In this document: one piece after another, positions 56,375 through 64,000 of the stretch
How positions within the stretch are numbered: the first letter of the stretch is position 1
How the letters are laid out: each line of letters opens with the position of its first letter
Assembly (NCBI GenBank): GCA_009692725.1
Contig: SHYP01000004.1
Coordinates: 1 to 64,000, forward strand
DNA: 64,000 nucleotides
Reading direction: 5' to 3'
DNA from: Dehalococcoidia bacterium
GTDB taxonomy: Bacteria; Chloroflexota; Dehalococcoidia; UBA2979
Translations under genes and position numbers: made by a program
Notes under the pieces: generated by a model
Told to the model about the DNA's origin: nothing
Seen by the model: the letters and a program-made list of their open reading frames with translations, nothing else
Database searches by the model: none

Positions 56375-57733
56375 TCAGGCCGCGAGGGCGGTCGCGTCGT
56401 TGCGCAAGTCGCGCAGCTCGCGCTGCGTGAGCGTGACCACGGCGACGGCCACCGCCATCAGCGCGGCGCCGGCGAACAGCGCGACGCGGACGTTAGAAAG
56501 CTCCGCGATCTCGCCGCCGAGCAGCCCACCGAGCATCGCCATAGAGAAGGTGATGCCGTGGATGCCCATCACGCGGCCGCGCATCGCGTCCGGGACGCGC
56601 AGCTGCAGCGCGGTCATCGAGACGATCAGGAAGATCGCGTTGCAGATCGAGGCGACGAGCAGCAGCCCGAGCGCGAGCTCGTAGCGCGGCGCGAGCGCAA
56701 AGCCGCAGATCAGCAGCTCCGCCGCGAACAGCGCCCCCAGCAGCAGCCGCCCCTGGTGGGCGAAGCGCTGCAAGCGCAGCGTGATCGCGGTTCCCGTGAC
56801 CGCGCCCACTCCGATCATCGTGAGCAGCGTGCCGAAGCCGCCCGCCCCGCGCTCGAACGTCTTCGCGACGAGCGGCATCAGCTGGAAGTACTGCAGCCCG
56901 AAGAACATGTGCGAGTACGACAGCAGGATCAGCAGCGTGAACAGCCGATGCGCCGCGATGAAGCGCACCCCGCCCGCCAGGTCCGCGAGCACGTCGCGGC
57001 TGCGCTCGGGGCGCGTCTCGGCGATGCGCAGCGTGAGCAGCACCGGCAGCATCAGCGCGAACCCGACCGTGCCGAGCGCGAACACGACCGCGGTCCCCGC
57101 GAGCGACACGAGCACGCCGCCGATCATCGGCGCCACGATGCGCGTCGCCTGCCACATGATGGCGTTGAGTGCGACGGCGCTCTGGATGAAGCGCCGCTCA
57201 ATGAGGTCCGGGAAGAACGCGTTCCGCGCCGGGTTGTCGATGCCGAAGATCACGCCCATCAGCGCGGCGACCACGATCACGTGCCAGATCTGCACCGTGT
57301 TCGTTACGTCGAGTATCGTGAGCGCGAGCAGCAACGCGGCCGAGCATAACGAGGTGCCCGCCATCACCACGCGCCGGTTCACGCGGTCCGCCAGCACGCC
57401 GCCGAACAGGTTCACGAGGATCGTCGGGACGGCGGTGGCCGCGCCCAGCGTGCCGAGCACACGTGGGGAGCCGCCGAGCTCGTCGACGATTAGCCAGCCC
57501 TCGCCGAGGGCCGCGAGCTGGATGGCCGCGACCGTGGCGAGCGAGCCGAGCCAGTAGCGACGGTAGCGCGGGACCGTGAGCGCGCCGAGTGCGCCGGCGG
57601 GCCGCTCCGGCGGGGCGCCGGCGTCCTCGATGGCAACGGCGGGGGTGGCGGCGAGGCTCCCGCGGTGCGCGCCCGCGGGCGATGCGTCGAGCCCGGGGCT
57701 CGCGAGTGGGGCGCGGGGTGCGCGGCGCTGCAT
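56375..57733 (-). CDS. MFS exporter, EntS-like
   Basis: A 452-residue MFS_3 transporter with 12 helices after a 45-residue cytoplasmic N-terminus. First-half signature G-G-V-L-A-D-R-V-N-R-R-V-V; long helices with P-A-R-N-A-F-F-P-D-L. Likely exports a siderophore or drug. ATG 57733 follows TATCCT (57745-57740) by six bases, so it is leaderless by position. It is divergent from the atypical regulator at 57909. Confidence 0.87.
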   Translation of the reverse strand: MQRRAPRAPLASPGLDASPAGAHRGSLAATPAVAIEDAGAPPERPAGALGALTVPRYRRYWLGSLATVAAIQLAALGEGWLIVDELGGSPRVLGTLGAATAVPTILVNLFGGVLADRVNRRVVMAGTSLCSAALLLALTILDVTNTVQIWHVIVVAALMGVIFGIDNPARNAFFPDLIERRFIQSAVALNAIMWQATRIVAPMIGGVLVSLAGTAVVFALGTVGFALMLPVLLTLRIAETRPERSRDVLADLAGGVRFIAAHRLFTLLILLSYSHMFFGLQYFQLMPLVAKTFERGAGGFGTLLTMIGVGAVTGTAITLRLQRFAHQGRLLLGALFAAELLICGFALAPRYELALGLLLVASICNAIFLIVSMTALQLRVPDAMRGRVMGIHGITFSMAMLGGLLGGEIAELSNVRVALFAGAALMAVAVAVVTLTQRELRDLRNDATALAA

Positions 57734-57835
57734 CGGGACAGGATACGCCAGCGCTTGCGCTTCGCGGCTCCCCCCGAGGTTGCGGCCTCAGGGTTGCGGG
57801 CGGGGCAACTCAGGGGGAACCCCAGCCTGGGCGCT

Positions 57836-57863
57836 TGTAAGAGAGGTCCGCGCGCCGGGTCTC
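57836..57863 (+). promoter_or_regulatory. ECF-like promoter before the atypical response regulator
   Basis: TGTAAG (57836-57841), 16-base spacer, GGTCTC (57858-57863). Nearly identical to the site before 60397. Confidence 0.5.
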
Positions 57864-57908
57864 ATTCACATCAAGCGGTACGTACGCCATTCGGCAAGGA
57901 GAGCGGCG

Positions 57909-58559
57909 ATGGCGGTGGAGGTTGCGGGCCCGAGGCCCACGGTGCAGAAGGTGCACCCGGACCTCGCCGCGGTGGCCACGCAGCTGCCGGACGGTCCGGG
58001 CGTGCAGTGCATGCTGGCCCTCCACGCGCAGGTCGACGTCCCGGTGATCCTGCTCGCCGCCGACGCGAACGACCCGGAACGCCTGCGCGGACTGCTGCTG
58101 GGCGCGGACGACTGCGTCACGAAGCCGTTCGACCCGCAGGAGCTGACCGCCCGCGTGGGCGTGGTGCTCCGCCGCGTGCGCCGCAGCTCCGGCGCAGCCG
58201 CCGCCACCCAGGAAGGCCTGCAGCTCGACATCCGCCACCGCGTCGCCCGCGTCGATGGGGTGCTGGTCCACCTCAACGCCACGGACTGGCGGCTGCTCGA
58301 GCGGCTGACCGCGGGTGCGAGCCGCGTCGTGCCCGCCGCCGAGCTGATCGCCGCCGCGTGGGGCGCCGACCTGGATGCCGACACGCAACGGCTGCGCGTG
58401 GCGATGTCGCGCCTGCGCGCCAAGCTCGGGAGCGCCGGCTGGGTGCTGCAGACTGCGCGCGGCGAGGGCTACCGCTTCGATCGCCGGCGCCCCGCCGAGC
58501 ATCGCGCGCCGCGCCCGCTGCGCAGCGAGCCGCGAGCGCCCACAGAGCGCGCCGGCTAG
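57909..58559 (+). CDS. Atypical OmpR-like regulator with a degenerate receiver
   Basis: A 216-residue protein. The receiver part begins in the middle of the usual fold: the acidic pocket (D-D) strand is absent, and the segment that normally reads L-L-D-L-M-L-P-D-G-D-G reads V-A-T-Q-L-P-D-G-P-G, so the phospho-acceptor Asp is gone. Later blocks are intact (V-I-L-L-A-A, G-A-D-D-C-V-T-K-P-F). Residues 100-190 are a winged helix (L-N-A-T-D-W-R-L-L-E-R-L, V-A-M-S-R-L-R-A-K-L, G-E-G-Y-R-F). It should bind DNA without phosphorylation control. AAGGAG precedes ATG 57909. No kinase gene is adjacent. Confidence 0.82.
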   Translation: MAVEVAGPRPTVQKVHPDLAAVATQLPDGPGVQCMLALHAQVDVPVILLAADANDPERLRGLLLGADDCVTKPFDPQELTARVGVVLRRVRRSSGAAAATQEGLQLDIRHRVARVDGVLVHLNATDWRLLERLTAGASRVVPAAELIAAAWGADLDADTQRLRVAMSRLRAKLGSAGWVLQTARGEGYRFDRRRPAEHRAPRPLRSEPRAPTERAG

Positions 58560-58560
58560 G

Positions 58561-59535
58561 TCAGTCCTCGAGCTCCGCGCTCGGCGGGGCGGGGAACGCC
58601 GCCGGCGCGGGCGCGGGCCCCCACCACTCGATCTCCGGCACGAGCCAGATGCCGGCGTGCGCCTGCACGCGCTCCTGCAGCTCGCGCATGAGCGCGGCGA
58701 CGTCGCGCGCGGTCGCGCCACCGTCGTGCACGATGAAGTTCGCGTGGAGCTCGCTCACGCGGGCGCCGCCGACGGCGAGGCCCTTGCAGCCCGCCGCCTC
58801 GATCAGCCGGCCCGCGTGGTCGCCGGGCGGGTTGCGGAACACGGAGCCCGCGTTCGGCTGCGCCGTGGGTTGCGCCGCCGCGCGCGCAGTCAGCAGACGC
58901 CGCATCTCTGCCTCGATCGCCTCGCGCGGGCGCGGGCCCAGCTGGAGCGCCGCGGCCGTGACCATCACCCCAGAGCCGCGCAGGCTGCTTTCGCGATAGC
59001 CGAAGCGCAGCTCCTCGCGCGGCAGCGCCAGCGGCCCGCGCGCGCCGAGTACGTCGACGCTGTCGATGAGCGGGCCGATGCTGCGCCCGTCACCGATGCC
59101 GGCGTTCGTTTGCAGCGCCCCGCCCAACGAGCCGGGGATGCCGACCGCGAACTCGAGGCCGCTCAACCCTTCTGCCGCTGCGGCGCGCGCGAGCGCAGGC
59201 AACATCACCGCAGCGCCCGCCGTCACGCGTGTGCCATCGAAGCGCACCTGGCCGCACGCGCGGCGCAGCGTGATCACGAGCGCGTCGACGCCCTCATCCG
59301 CCACGAGGATGTTCGAACCGCCGCCGATCACGCGTACCGCGACGGGCACCGATCGCGCCCACGCAAACAGCAGCGCCACCTCGTCGAGCGAGCGCGGCTC
59401 GGCGAAGAAGCGCGCAGGCCCGCCGATACGCAGGTATGTGTGTCGCGCGAGCGGGACCTGCGTTCGCACGTCGATCCCGGCTGGGACGCCGGGCGGGATG
59501 TCAGAGGGCAGCGGCAACAGCACGCTGGCGATCAT
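58561..59535 (-). CDS. murB: UDP-N-acetylenolpyruvoylglucosamine reductase
   Basis: A 324-residue FAD enzyme. Y-L-R-I-G-G-P-A at 34-41 and G-G-G-S-N-I-L-V contact FAD; G-L-E-F-A-V-G-I-P-G-S-L-G-G is diagnostic; the catalytic Ser is in N-A-G-S-V-F-R-N-P and the Glu in V-P-E-I-E-W-W-G. It makes UDP-MurNAc for peptidoglycan, showing that the organism has a murein wall. Single-gene unit; stops two bases from the convergent regulator gene. Confidence 0.94.
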   Translation of the reverse strand: MIASVLLPLPSDIPPGVPAGIDVRTQVPLARHTYLRIGGPARFFAEPRSLDEVALLFAWARSVPVAVRVIGGGSNILVADEGVDALVITLRRACGQVRFDGTRVTAGAAVMLPALARAAAAEGLSGLEFAVGIPGSLGGALQTNAGIGDGRSIGPLIDSVDVLGARGPLALPREELRFGYRESSLRGSGVMVTAAALQLGPRPREAIEAEMRRLLTARAAAQPTAQPNAGSVFRNPPGDHAGRLIEAAGCKGLAVGGARVSELHANFIVHDGGATARDVAALMRELQERVQAHAGIWLVPEIEWWGPAPAPAAFPAPPSAELED

Positions 59536-59560
59536 GCTGCGCGGCCGAAGCTGGCGCTAG

Positions 59561-59761
59561 CTACGCCCCACTGCTCTGCGCCGCCTCGCCCTGGCGCGCG
59601 GGTCGGCGCACGGTACGCCAGCCCTGGCACATACGGCAGGTCTCGCGAGACCAGCGCTCCGGCCGGTACACGGGGTCTGTGTCGTCCCAGTTGTAGTAGA
59701 CGTGCGCGCCTTCCCCATCGCATTCGGGGCAACGCACCGTCTCGCGCGGCCCGTCCTGCAC
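59561..59761 (-). CDS. Small protein with two CxxC pairs (zinc-ribbon-like)
   Basis: A 66-residue frame: V-R-C-P-E-C-D-G-E-G and E-T-C-R-M-C-Q-G-W form a four-Cys metal site like DnaJ-type or ribbon zinc fingers. The frame remains open upstream of GTG 59761 (P-I-G-Q-L-H-V), which looks like VWA-domain wording; thus it might be the continuation of the upstream VWA gene after a frameshift. Function unknown. Confidence 0.55.
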   Translation of the reverse strand: MQDGPRETVRCPECDGEGAHVYYNWDDTDPVYRPERWSRETCRMCQGWRTVRRPARQGEAAQSSGA

Positions 59762-60204
59762 GTGCAGCTGTCCAATCGGGCCGCGCGGGCCGCGGTGCGG
59801 TCGCCGGCGAGCGGCGCGAGCACGATCGGGTCGTTCTCGAAGGCGACGACTGCCACCTGCGCGCCGGGCGGGAGCGCGTCGATTACGGCACGCGCTGCCG
59901 CCTGCGCGGTGGCGAGGCGCCCGTCGCCCATGCTCGCGCTGGTCTCGACGGCGATCACGACGCTGGCGGGCGCGCTTACCGCCAGCGCGGCCGCCACCGG
60001 CTGCCCGTCGAGCAGCAGCTCAGGCGCGGCCGCCCCTGGGACAGCGCCCGACACGGCCACGCGCGCCGTCAGCGAGCCGTCGCTCGCCACGGTCGCGTCC
60101 ACCTCGATCGCCGGCTCTGCCGACGCGCCGCCACCGACGGCAAGCGCCAGCGCGGCTGCGAGCGCGGCCCCGAGCCACCTCGAACGCGTGTTCCACACTG
60201 GCAC
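59762..60204 (-). pseudogene. Exported VWA-domain protein, truncated or frameshifted
   Basis: GTG 60204 (GGAGG upstream) begins M-P-V-W-N-T-R-S-R-W and a signal peptide ending A-S-A. The VWA domain starts V-V-I-A-V-E-T-S-A-S-M, with Glu in place of the first MIDAS Asp, and runs to A-G-D-R-T-A-A-R-A-A. There the frame turns into low-complexity shadow of the zinc-ribbon gene; a one-base shift would instead give I-G-Q-L-H-V-Q-D-G, normal VWA wording, then the zinc-ribbon. Most of the VWA fold (MIDAS Thr and Asp) is missing either way. Confidence 0.55.
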
Positions 60205-60328
60205 GCAGACCACCTCCACGCCGGAAATCACAAGCGAGATGTCAGGAGAATCGGCAGCCGTGGCCGCTCCTGAACCCCTAGGGGACGGCGGTTCCGCAGT
60301 GGGGATGTGCGCCTCGGGCCCGCGAACC

Positions 60329-60357
60329 TGTAAGGGTTGCCCCGCATCGGGGGTCTC
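60329..60357 (+). promoter_or_regulatory. ECF-like promoter with nearby CCCTAGGG palindromes
   Basis: TGTAAG (60329-60334), 17-base spacer, GGTCTC (60352-60357). Palindromes CCCCTAGGGG (60275-60284) and CCCTAGGG (60359-60366) flank it and could be operators; the second overlaps the transcription start region. Confidence 0.5.
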
Positions 60358-60396
60358 TCCCTAGGGGAAGAGCGGCGCGCCGGGCAGGAGCGAGCG

Positions 60397-61764
60397 GTGA
60401 CCGAGAGCAGCAGCGCCCAGCCCGAACCGGCCGAGGATCCGCACGTCGCGGACCCCGCCCTACCGGCCGCAACGCCACTGCCGGCGTGGCTGCGACCGGA
60501 GGCCGGCGACGTCACCGTCGCCGCCCGCCTGCTCGACCTGCTGGACCGCGGCTGGACCCCGCGAGCCATCCACGACACGCTGGTCGCCGAGTTCGGGCTC
60601 CGCGCCGCGTCGGCCCGTGCGATCCGCGAGCAGATGCTCGCGCAGCGGCCGGCCGCCGCCGAAGCTCCGTGGCGCCTCTCCGACGCCGACCCGCAGGTGG
60701 CGGCGCTGGTGATGCCGGTGATCGTCGCGGTGTGCGAGCACACCCACGGCGCGCGCACGCACATCGACGCCGCGGCAGGCGCCTGGGTCGCGACGCTGCG
60801 CGCGGCCTCGCCGGACCTGCCGCTGTGGGGTGCCTACCGCCTGGCCGCGGAGTACGCGCGCCGCGCCGCCGCCGGCGAGCCCGCAGACGACCTCGACGCC
60901 GCGCTCGCGCTCGCCCCGTGGCGCGACCCCGCGCTCGACGCCTCCGGGCCGGGCGCACGCACGCTCCCGCACGACAGCTACGACGCAGTGCTGGAGCGCC
61001 TGGCCGCACGCGCGTCGTGGCAGCGCTACCGGGCGGCGGTGTCGCGCTCCGCGGCGCTGGAGCGCTCCTACCCGCTGGTGCTCGGCATCTGCGCCGACGC
61101 GTTGCTCGTGCGTCCCGCCGCGACACCGGCGCCGGCGCGCCGCCGCCCCGCGCCCCCGCGCGCCACTGCCCAGCCGGCGTTCCGCGCCGAGCTGCGGCGC
61201 CTGAGTCGGCGCGTCGAGCGGCTGGCAAGCGACTCGCCGCGCGCCGCGCGCAGCCCGCGCCGCACGGCGAGCCTGGGCGCGCCACCCGACGCGGCAACCA
61301 CAGCGGCGCTGGCCGCGCTCGCGCCCACGATCACGCGCATCGCGACGCCCGGCGTGGACTTCCCCACGAACGTCCAGCCGCTGCCGACGCGGCCATTGGT
61401 CTGGCCGCCGCTCGCAGACGGCGGCCCGGGCAGCGCAGCGCCGGATGGCGCAGCGCGCATGCCTTTCACGGACGCCTTCACGGACCAGCCGATGCCGTTC
61501 GCCGCGGAGCTCGCGCTCGTCGTCTCCCCCGTCGAGGGCTTTCGCGGGCTGATCGAGGTGCAGGACGCGCTCGCGCGTGTGCCCGGCGTCGACGCCGCGC
61601 GCGTCGAGGCGTTCACGCACGGCGACGCGCGCATGCTGCTGGAGTCGCGCGAGGCGCTCGACCCCGCCGCGCTCGCGAGCGAGTTGGCACGGCTGCTGGG
61701 GCGCGTGGCACGCGTCGCGGGCGGGTCGGCCCCGAACGGCGAGCTGCAGATCGCGCTGGGGTAG
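60397..61764 (+). CDS. Uncharacterised protein with C-terminal ferredoxin-like domain (paralogue of 22411-23352)
   Basis: A 455-residue cytosolic protein. Residues 35-90 look like a small helical, HTH-like unit (L-L-D-R-G-W-T-P-R-A-I-H-D-T-L-V-A-E-F-G-L). The middle is helical, then Arg/Ala-rich. The last 85 residues (L-A-L-V-V-S-P-V-E-G-F-R-G-L, V-Q-D-A-L-A-R-V-P-G-V, V-E-A-F-T-H-G-D-A-R) match the C-terminal domain of the Pro-rich protein in the recF operon. GTG 60397 has CAGGAG upstream. Not recognised otherwise. Confidence 0.7.
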   Translation: MTESSSAQPEPAEDPHVADPALPAATPLPAWLRPEAGDVTVAARLLDLLDRGWTPRAIHDTLVAEFGLRAASARAIREQMLAQRPAAAEAPWRLSDADPQVAALVMPVIVAVCEHTHGARTHIDAAAGAWVATLRAASPDLPLWGAYRLAAEYARRAAAGEPADDLDAALALAPWRDPALDASGPGARTLPHDSYDAVLERLAARASWQRYRAAVSRSAALERSYPLVLGICADALLVRPAATPAPARRRPAPPRATAQPAFRAELRRLSRRVERLASDSPRAARSPRRTASLGAPPDAATTAALAALAPTITRIATPGVDFPTNVQPLPTRPLVWPPLADGGPGSAAPDGAARMPFTDAFTDQPMPFAAELALVVSPVEGFRGLIEVQDALARVPGVDAARVEAFTHGDARMLLESREALDPAALASELARLLGRVARVAGGSAPNGELQIALG

Positions 61765-61776
61765 CCGCCGCCCGCG

Positions 61777-63042
61777 CTAGCCGGCCACGACGCTTGCACC
61801 GCTGGACGGCACAGTCACGGGCTGCCGTCGCGCGGGCTCGCGACCGAGCAGCAGCGCGCCCAACGCCGACACCAGCGGCGCCGCCGAGGCGACCAGCAGC
61901 ACGCCGCGCATCGGCACCAGCTCGCCCGCGACGCCCGCGAGGATCGGTCCGAGCGCCAGCGCCGCCCCGTTCACGACCACGAACAGCGCCGTCGCGAGCG
62001 CCACGTCCTGCTGGTCAAAGCCCTCGAACTCAAAGGGCAGGCTGAGCAGGATCGGGAAGTACATCCACGTCAGCCCCTGCAACAGGCCGACGCCGATCAG
62101 CAGTGGCACGCTGCCGGTCAGCACGAAGATGCCGAACGTCGGCACCTGCGCCAGCGTCGTGATCAGCAGGAACGGCAGCCGCCCGCCCGCCATGCGCAGC
62201 GCCCACGTGGCGGCGAGCGAGCCCGGGATGATCGCGACGGCCGCGCAGCCGAGCACGAGCCCCGTCTGGCCGTCGCTCAGTCCGAACTCGTCGCGCGCGA
62301 CCTGCGGCCAAAACGTCAGGAAGGTTGCCCACGTCCCCGCGCCCCCGACACCGATCAGGCACAACGCGAGCACGTCGCGGCGCGCGAAGAGCGCGAGCCA
62401 CGAGCGCCGCGGCGCCCCTGCCTCGGCCACCAGCGGCGGCTGCGTCGGCGGCGGCGCCGCGCGCGCGATGAACGTCCACACCACCGCGCCGAGCGCCGCC
62501 AGCACGACGAACAGCGCCGTCAGCGCGCGCCAGCCACCGAGCAGGCCGAGCAGCGCGCCCGACGTCCAGAAGCCGACCGTCTGCACGGTGCCGAAGCCGC
62601 TGTTGAACACGCTGTTGGCGCGCGGAATCTCGTCGCGGCCGAACCAGCCCGCGAGCAGCATCGTGCGCACCGGATTGAGCGCGACGAACACGATCGCCAC
62701 GCCGAGGCGCATCGCGAGCTGCACCCAGTACGACGGGAACAGCACCGCGAGCCCGATCAGCACCGCCGCGAGCGCGTACGCGACGCCCATCGCGCGCAGC
62801 GGCGGGTAGCGCGCCATCAGCGCGGTCACCGGCAGTGAGAACACCACCTGCCCGAGGAAGAACGAGGAGCTGAGCCACCCCTTCGCCGCCGAGCCGATGC
62901 CGAGGTCCTCGCTCATGTCCGGCAGCAGCACGCCAAGCGTGAACCCGTACCAGAGCATCCCCCACGAGCACAGCACCAGGCCGCCCATGAGCACCCAGCG
63001 GTACGGGTGCAGCTCCGGCGCCAGGGGCTCGGGCTCGGTCAT
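61777..63042 (-). CDS. MFS transporter
   Basis: A 421-residue 12-helix carrier. First half has L-L-P-D-M-S-E-D-L-G-I; the central loop is A-P-P-P-T-Q-P-P-L; the second half starts after R-R-D-V-L-A-L-C-L-I-G. General MFS_1 (CynX/NNP-like) wording; substrate unknown. A TATACT box lies about 30 bases before ATG 63042 with CGGAG close to the start, so this gene has a leader. It converges with the gene at 60397. Confidence 0.85.
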   Translation of the reverse strand: MTEPEPLAPELHPYRWVLMGGLVLCSWGMLWYGFTLGVLLPDMSEDLGIGSAAKGWLSSSFFLGQVVFSLPVTALMARYPPLRAMGVAYALAAVLIGLAVLFPSYWVQLAMRLGVAIVFVALNPVRTMLLAGWFGRDEIPRANSVFNSGFGTVQTVGFWTSGALLGLLGGWRALTALFVVLAALGAVVWTFIARAAPPPTQPPLVAEAGAPRRSWLALFARRDVLALCLIGVGGAGTWATFLTFWPQVARDEFGLSDGQTGLVLGCAAVAIIPGSLAATWALRMAGGRLPFLLITTLAQVPTFGIFVLTGSVPLLIGVGLLQGLTWMYFPILLSLPFEFEGFDQQDVALATALFVVVNGAALALGPILAGVAGELVPMRGVLLVASAAPLVSALGALLLGREPARRQPVTVPSSGASVVAG

Positions 63043-63141
63043 CGCGCAACTCCGGTCAGCGGCCCGCGGCAGTATAGGCGTTGTTGCCGACGGCGGCGGT
63101 CGCGGCGGCGCCGAACTCGGGCAGCAGGCGCCGTAGCCCCG

Positions 63142-64000
63142 TTAGTGCGCGGGTAGTGCGAACTCCTCGGCGGTGCGAGCACCGCCGAGGCCATCCGGCC
63201 ACGGCGGACGGCGGATCAGCGAGACCGCGAACGCCGCCACCATCGCGAGCACGCCGAACACGATGAACACCGGCACGTACGACCCGGTGCGGTCGAAGTA
63301 GAGCCCGGCGAGCACGGGCGAGAGCACGCCTGCCGGCATCTGCGCCGCGCCGATGAGCCCGTTGATCGTCGCCACGCGACGCGGGCCGAAGTAGTCCGCC
63401 ACCACCGCCAGCTGCATCACCACCCACGCCGCCTGCCCGAACGCGAACGTCATGAAATACACCGGCAGCAGCCACACGCGCTCGCTGGAGATCAGCGCGA
63501 AGACGACCATGCCCACGCCCTGCAGCGCGAACGCGATCACGAACAGCCGCTTACGGCCGATGCGGTCGCCGAGGAAGCCGCTCGCGGGGCGGAACGCGAT
63601 CTGGCATACGGCGTACGCCACGCCCACCGAGGCGGCCTCACCCGTCGAGAAGCCCTCCGCCTTAAGGTGCGGTATCTGGTGCACGATCCACCCGAGGATC
63701 GCCGCACCGTTGAGCGCTCCCGCGAGCGCGAGCAGGTAGAACATCGGCGTGCGCACAGCGTCGTGCACGCTCATGCCGCTCGCCGCGACCGGCACCGCGA
63801 TCTCCTGTGCCGTGAGCGACACCCCGTCCGGGCCCAGCCCCAGCTCCGTGGGGTCGTCCCGCAGGAGCAGCGCGATCGGCACCGTCACCACGAGCAGCAC
63901 GATCGCGGAGATGACAAGGGTCTCGCGCCACCCGACCGCGGTGATCAGCCACGACAGCGGCAGCACGAGCGCGTAGCCCGCGCCGTTGCCGGCGTTCAGC
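63142..64000 (-). CDS. MFS transporter (MCT/OFA-like), N-terminal part beyond window
   Basis: The frame is open to the window edge; 285 or so residues are visible, covering helix 4 onward. P-L-S-W-L-I-T-A-V-G-W-R-E-T, the acidic central loop L-R-D-D-P-T-E-L-G-L-G-P-D, and second-half signature G-F-L-G-D-R-I-G-R-K-R are clear. It resembles the carrier at 1327-2700 in overall wording. Its neighbour at 61777 is a different MFS branch on the same strand, 99 bases away. Confidence 0.82.
   Translation of the reverse strand, partial: LNAGNGAGYALVLPLSWLITAVGWRETLVISAIVLLVVTVPIALLLRDDPTELGLGPDGVSLTAQEIAVPVAASGMSVHDAVRTPMFYLLALAGALNGAAILGWIVHQIPHLKAEGFSTGEAASVGVAYAVCQIAFRPASGFLGDRIGRKRLFVIAFALQGVGMVVFALISSERVWLLPVYFMTFAFGQAAWVVMQLAVVADYFGPRRVATINGLIGAAQMPAGVLSPVLAGLYFDRTGSYVPVFIVFGVLAMVAAFAVSLIRRPPWPDGLGGARTAEEFALPAH

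Overview
This is a high-GC bacterial chromosome segment (GC-rich throughout, strong G/C third positions, many GTG and one likely TTG start) with a full peptidoglycan-type Gram-positive/Chloroflexota flavour: MurB, UbiE/MenG-type methyltransferase, truncated haemoglobin, lipoproteins with lipobox cysteines, and a HerA-NurA-SbcD-SbcC operon. My best guess is a Chloroflexota member (Dehalococcoidia/Tepidiforma-like). That is inference from gene content; no rRNA or other phylogenetic marker was available to test it.

Layout. 0-3.1 kb looks like the end of an integrated element: a fragment of a DUF5681-like mobile-element protein, a cupin, an MFS transporter, three TGACAGCAA direct repeats and a 5' half of a tRNA-Arg gene broken at the anticodon loop. 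3.2-5.2 kb is a frameshifted secreted Ig-like-repeat protein. 5.4-10 kb holds an MBL hydrolase, a FecB/C/D-type metal-chelate ABC importer and a TPR protein. 10-13.7 kb has pterin dehydratase plus a RibD-C reductase, a glutamate-1-semialdehyde-mutase-like aminotransferase, a secreted double-psi beta-barrel protein and an XRE regulator whose promoter carries a perfect palindrome. 14-19.6 kb is a co-directional run: AAA+ ATPase, VWA protein, RCK/TrkA-N protein, lipid kinase. Converging on it is an operon response regulator - Pro-rich protein - histidine kinase - recF (24.1 to 19.7 kb), probably started by a leaderless promoter.

24.2-27 kb contains an oxidoreductase and then a decayed stretch (truncated holin-family gene, frameshifted lipoprotein, Excalibur and DUF4386 remnants). 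27-35 kb is the end-resection operon nurA-herA-sbcD-sbcC followed by a phosphoesterase; a perfect parS centromere site (35115-35130) lies just upstream of it, before ubiE. 35.3-41 kb has ubiE, a globin plus mini zinc protein, purU, a basic protein with coupled tiny upstream frames, and a kinase/ATPase fusion. 41-45.3 kb is a TPP-riboswitch-controlled thiamine importer (thiBPQ). 45-64 kb holds GAF, DUF192, HAD, lytic transglycosylase, PAP2, GDPD, M1 aminopeptidase with HEAT repeats, a PLP aminotransferase, secreted proteins, three MFS transporters (one cut by the edge), murB, an atypical response regulator without phospho-acceptor, and a second protein sharing the C-terminal ferredoxin-like domain of the recF-operon protein.

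Two regulatory themes recur: (i) a -10 box ending 5-7 bases before the start codon at ten genes, implying leaderless mRNAs, with TTGACG -35 boxes at several; (ii) ECF-sigma-like promoters (TGTAAG or GGAACC, 16-17 bp, then a GTC-containing -10) before four envelope/regulatory genes. Long perfect inverted repeats inside or at the ends of coding regions are also unusually common.
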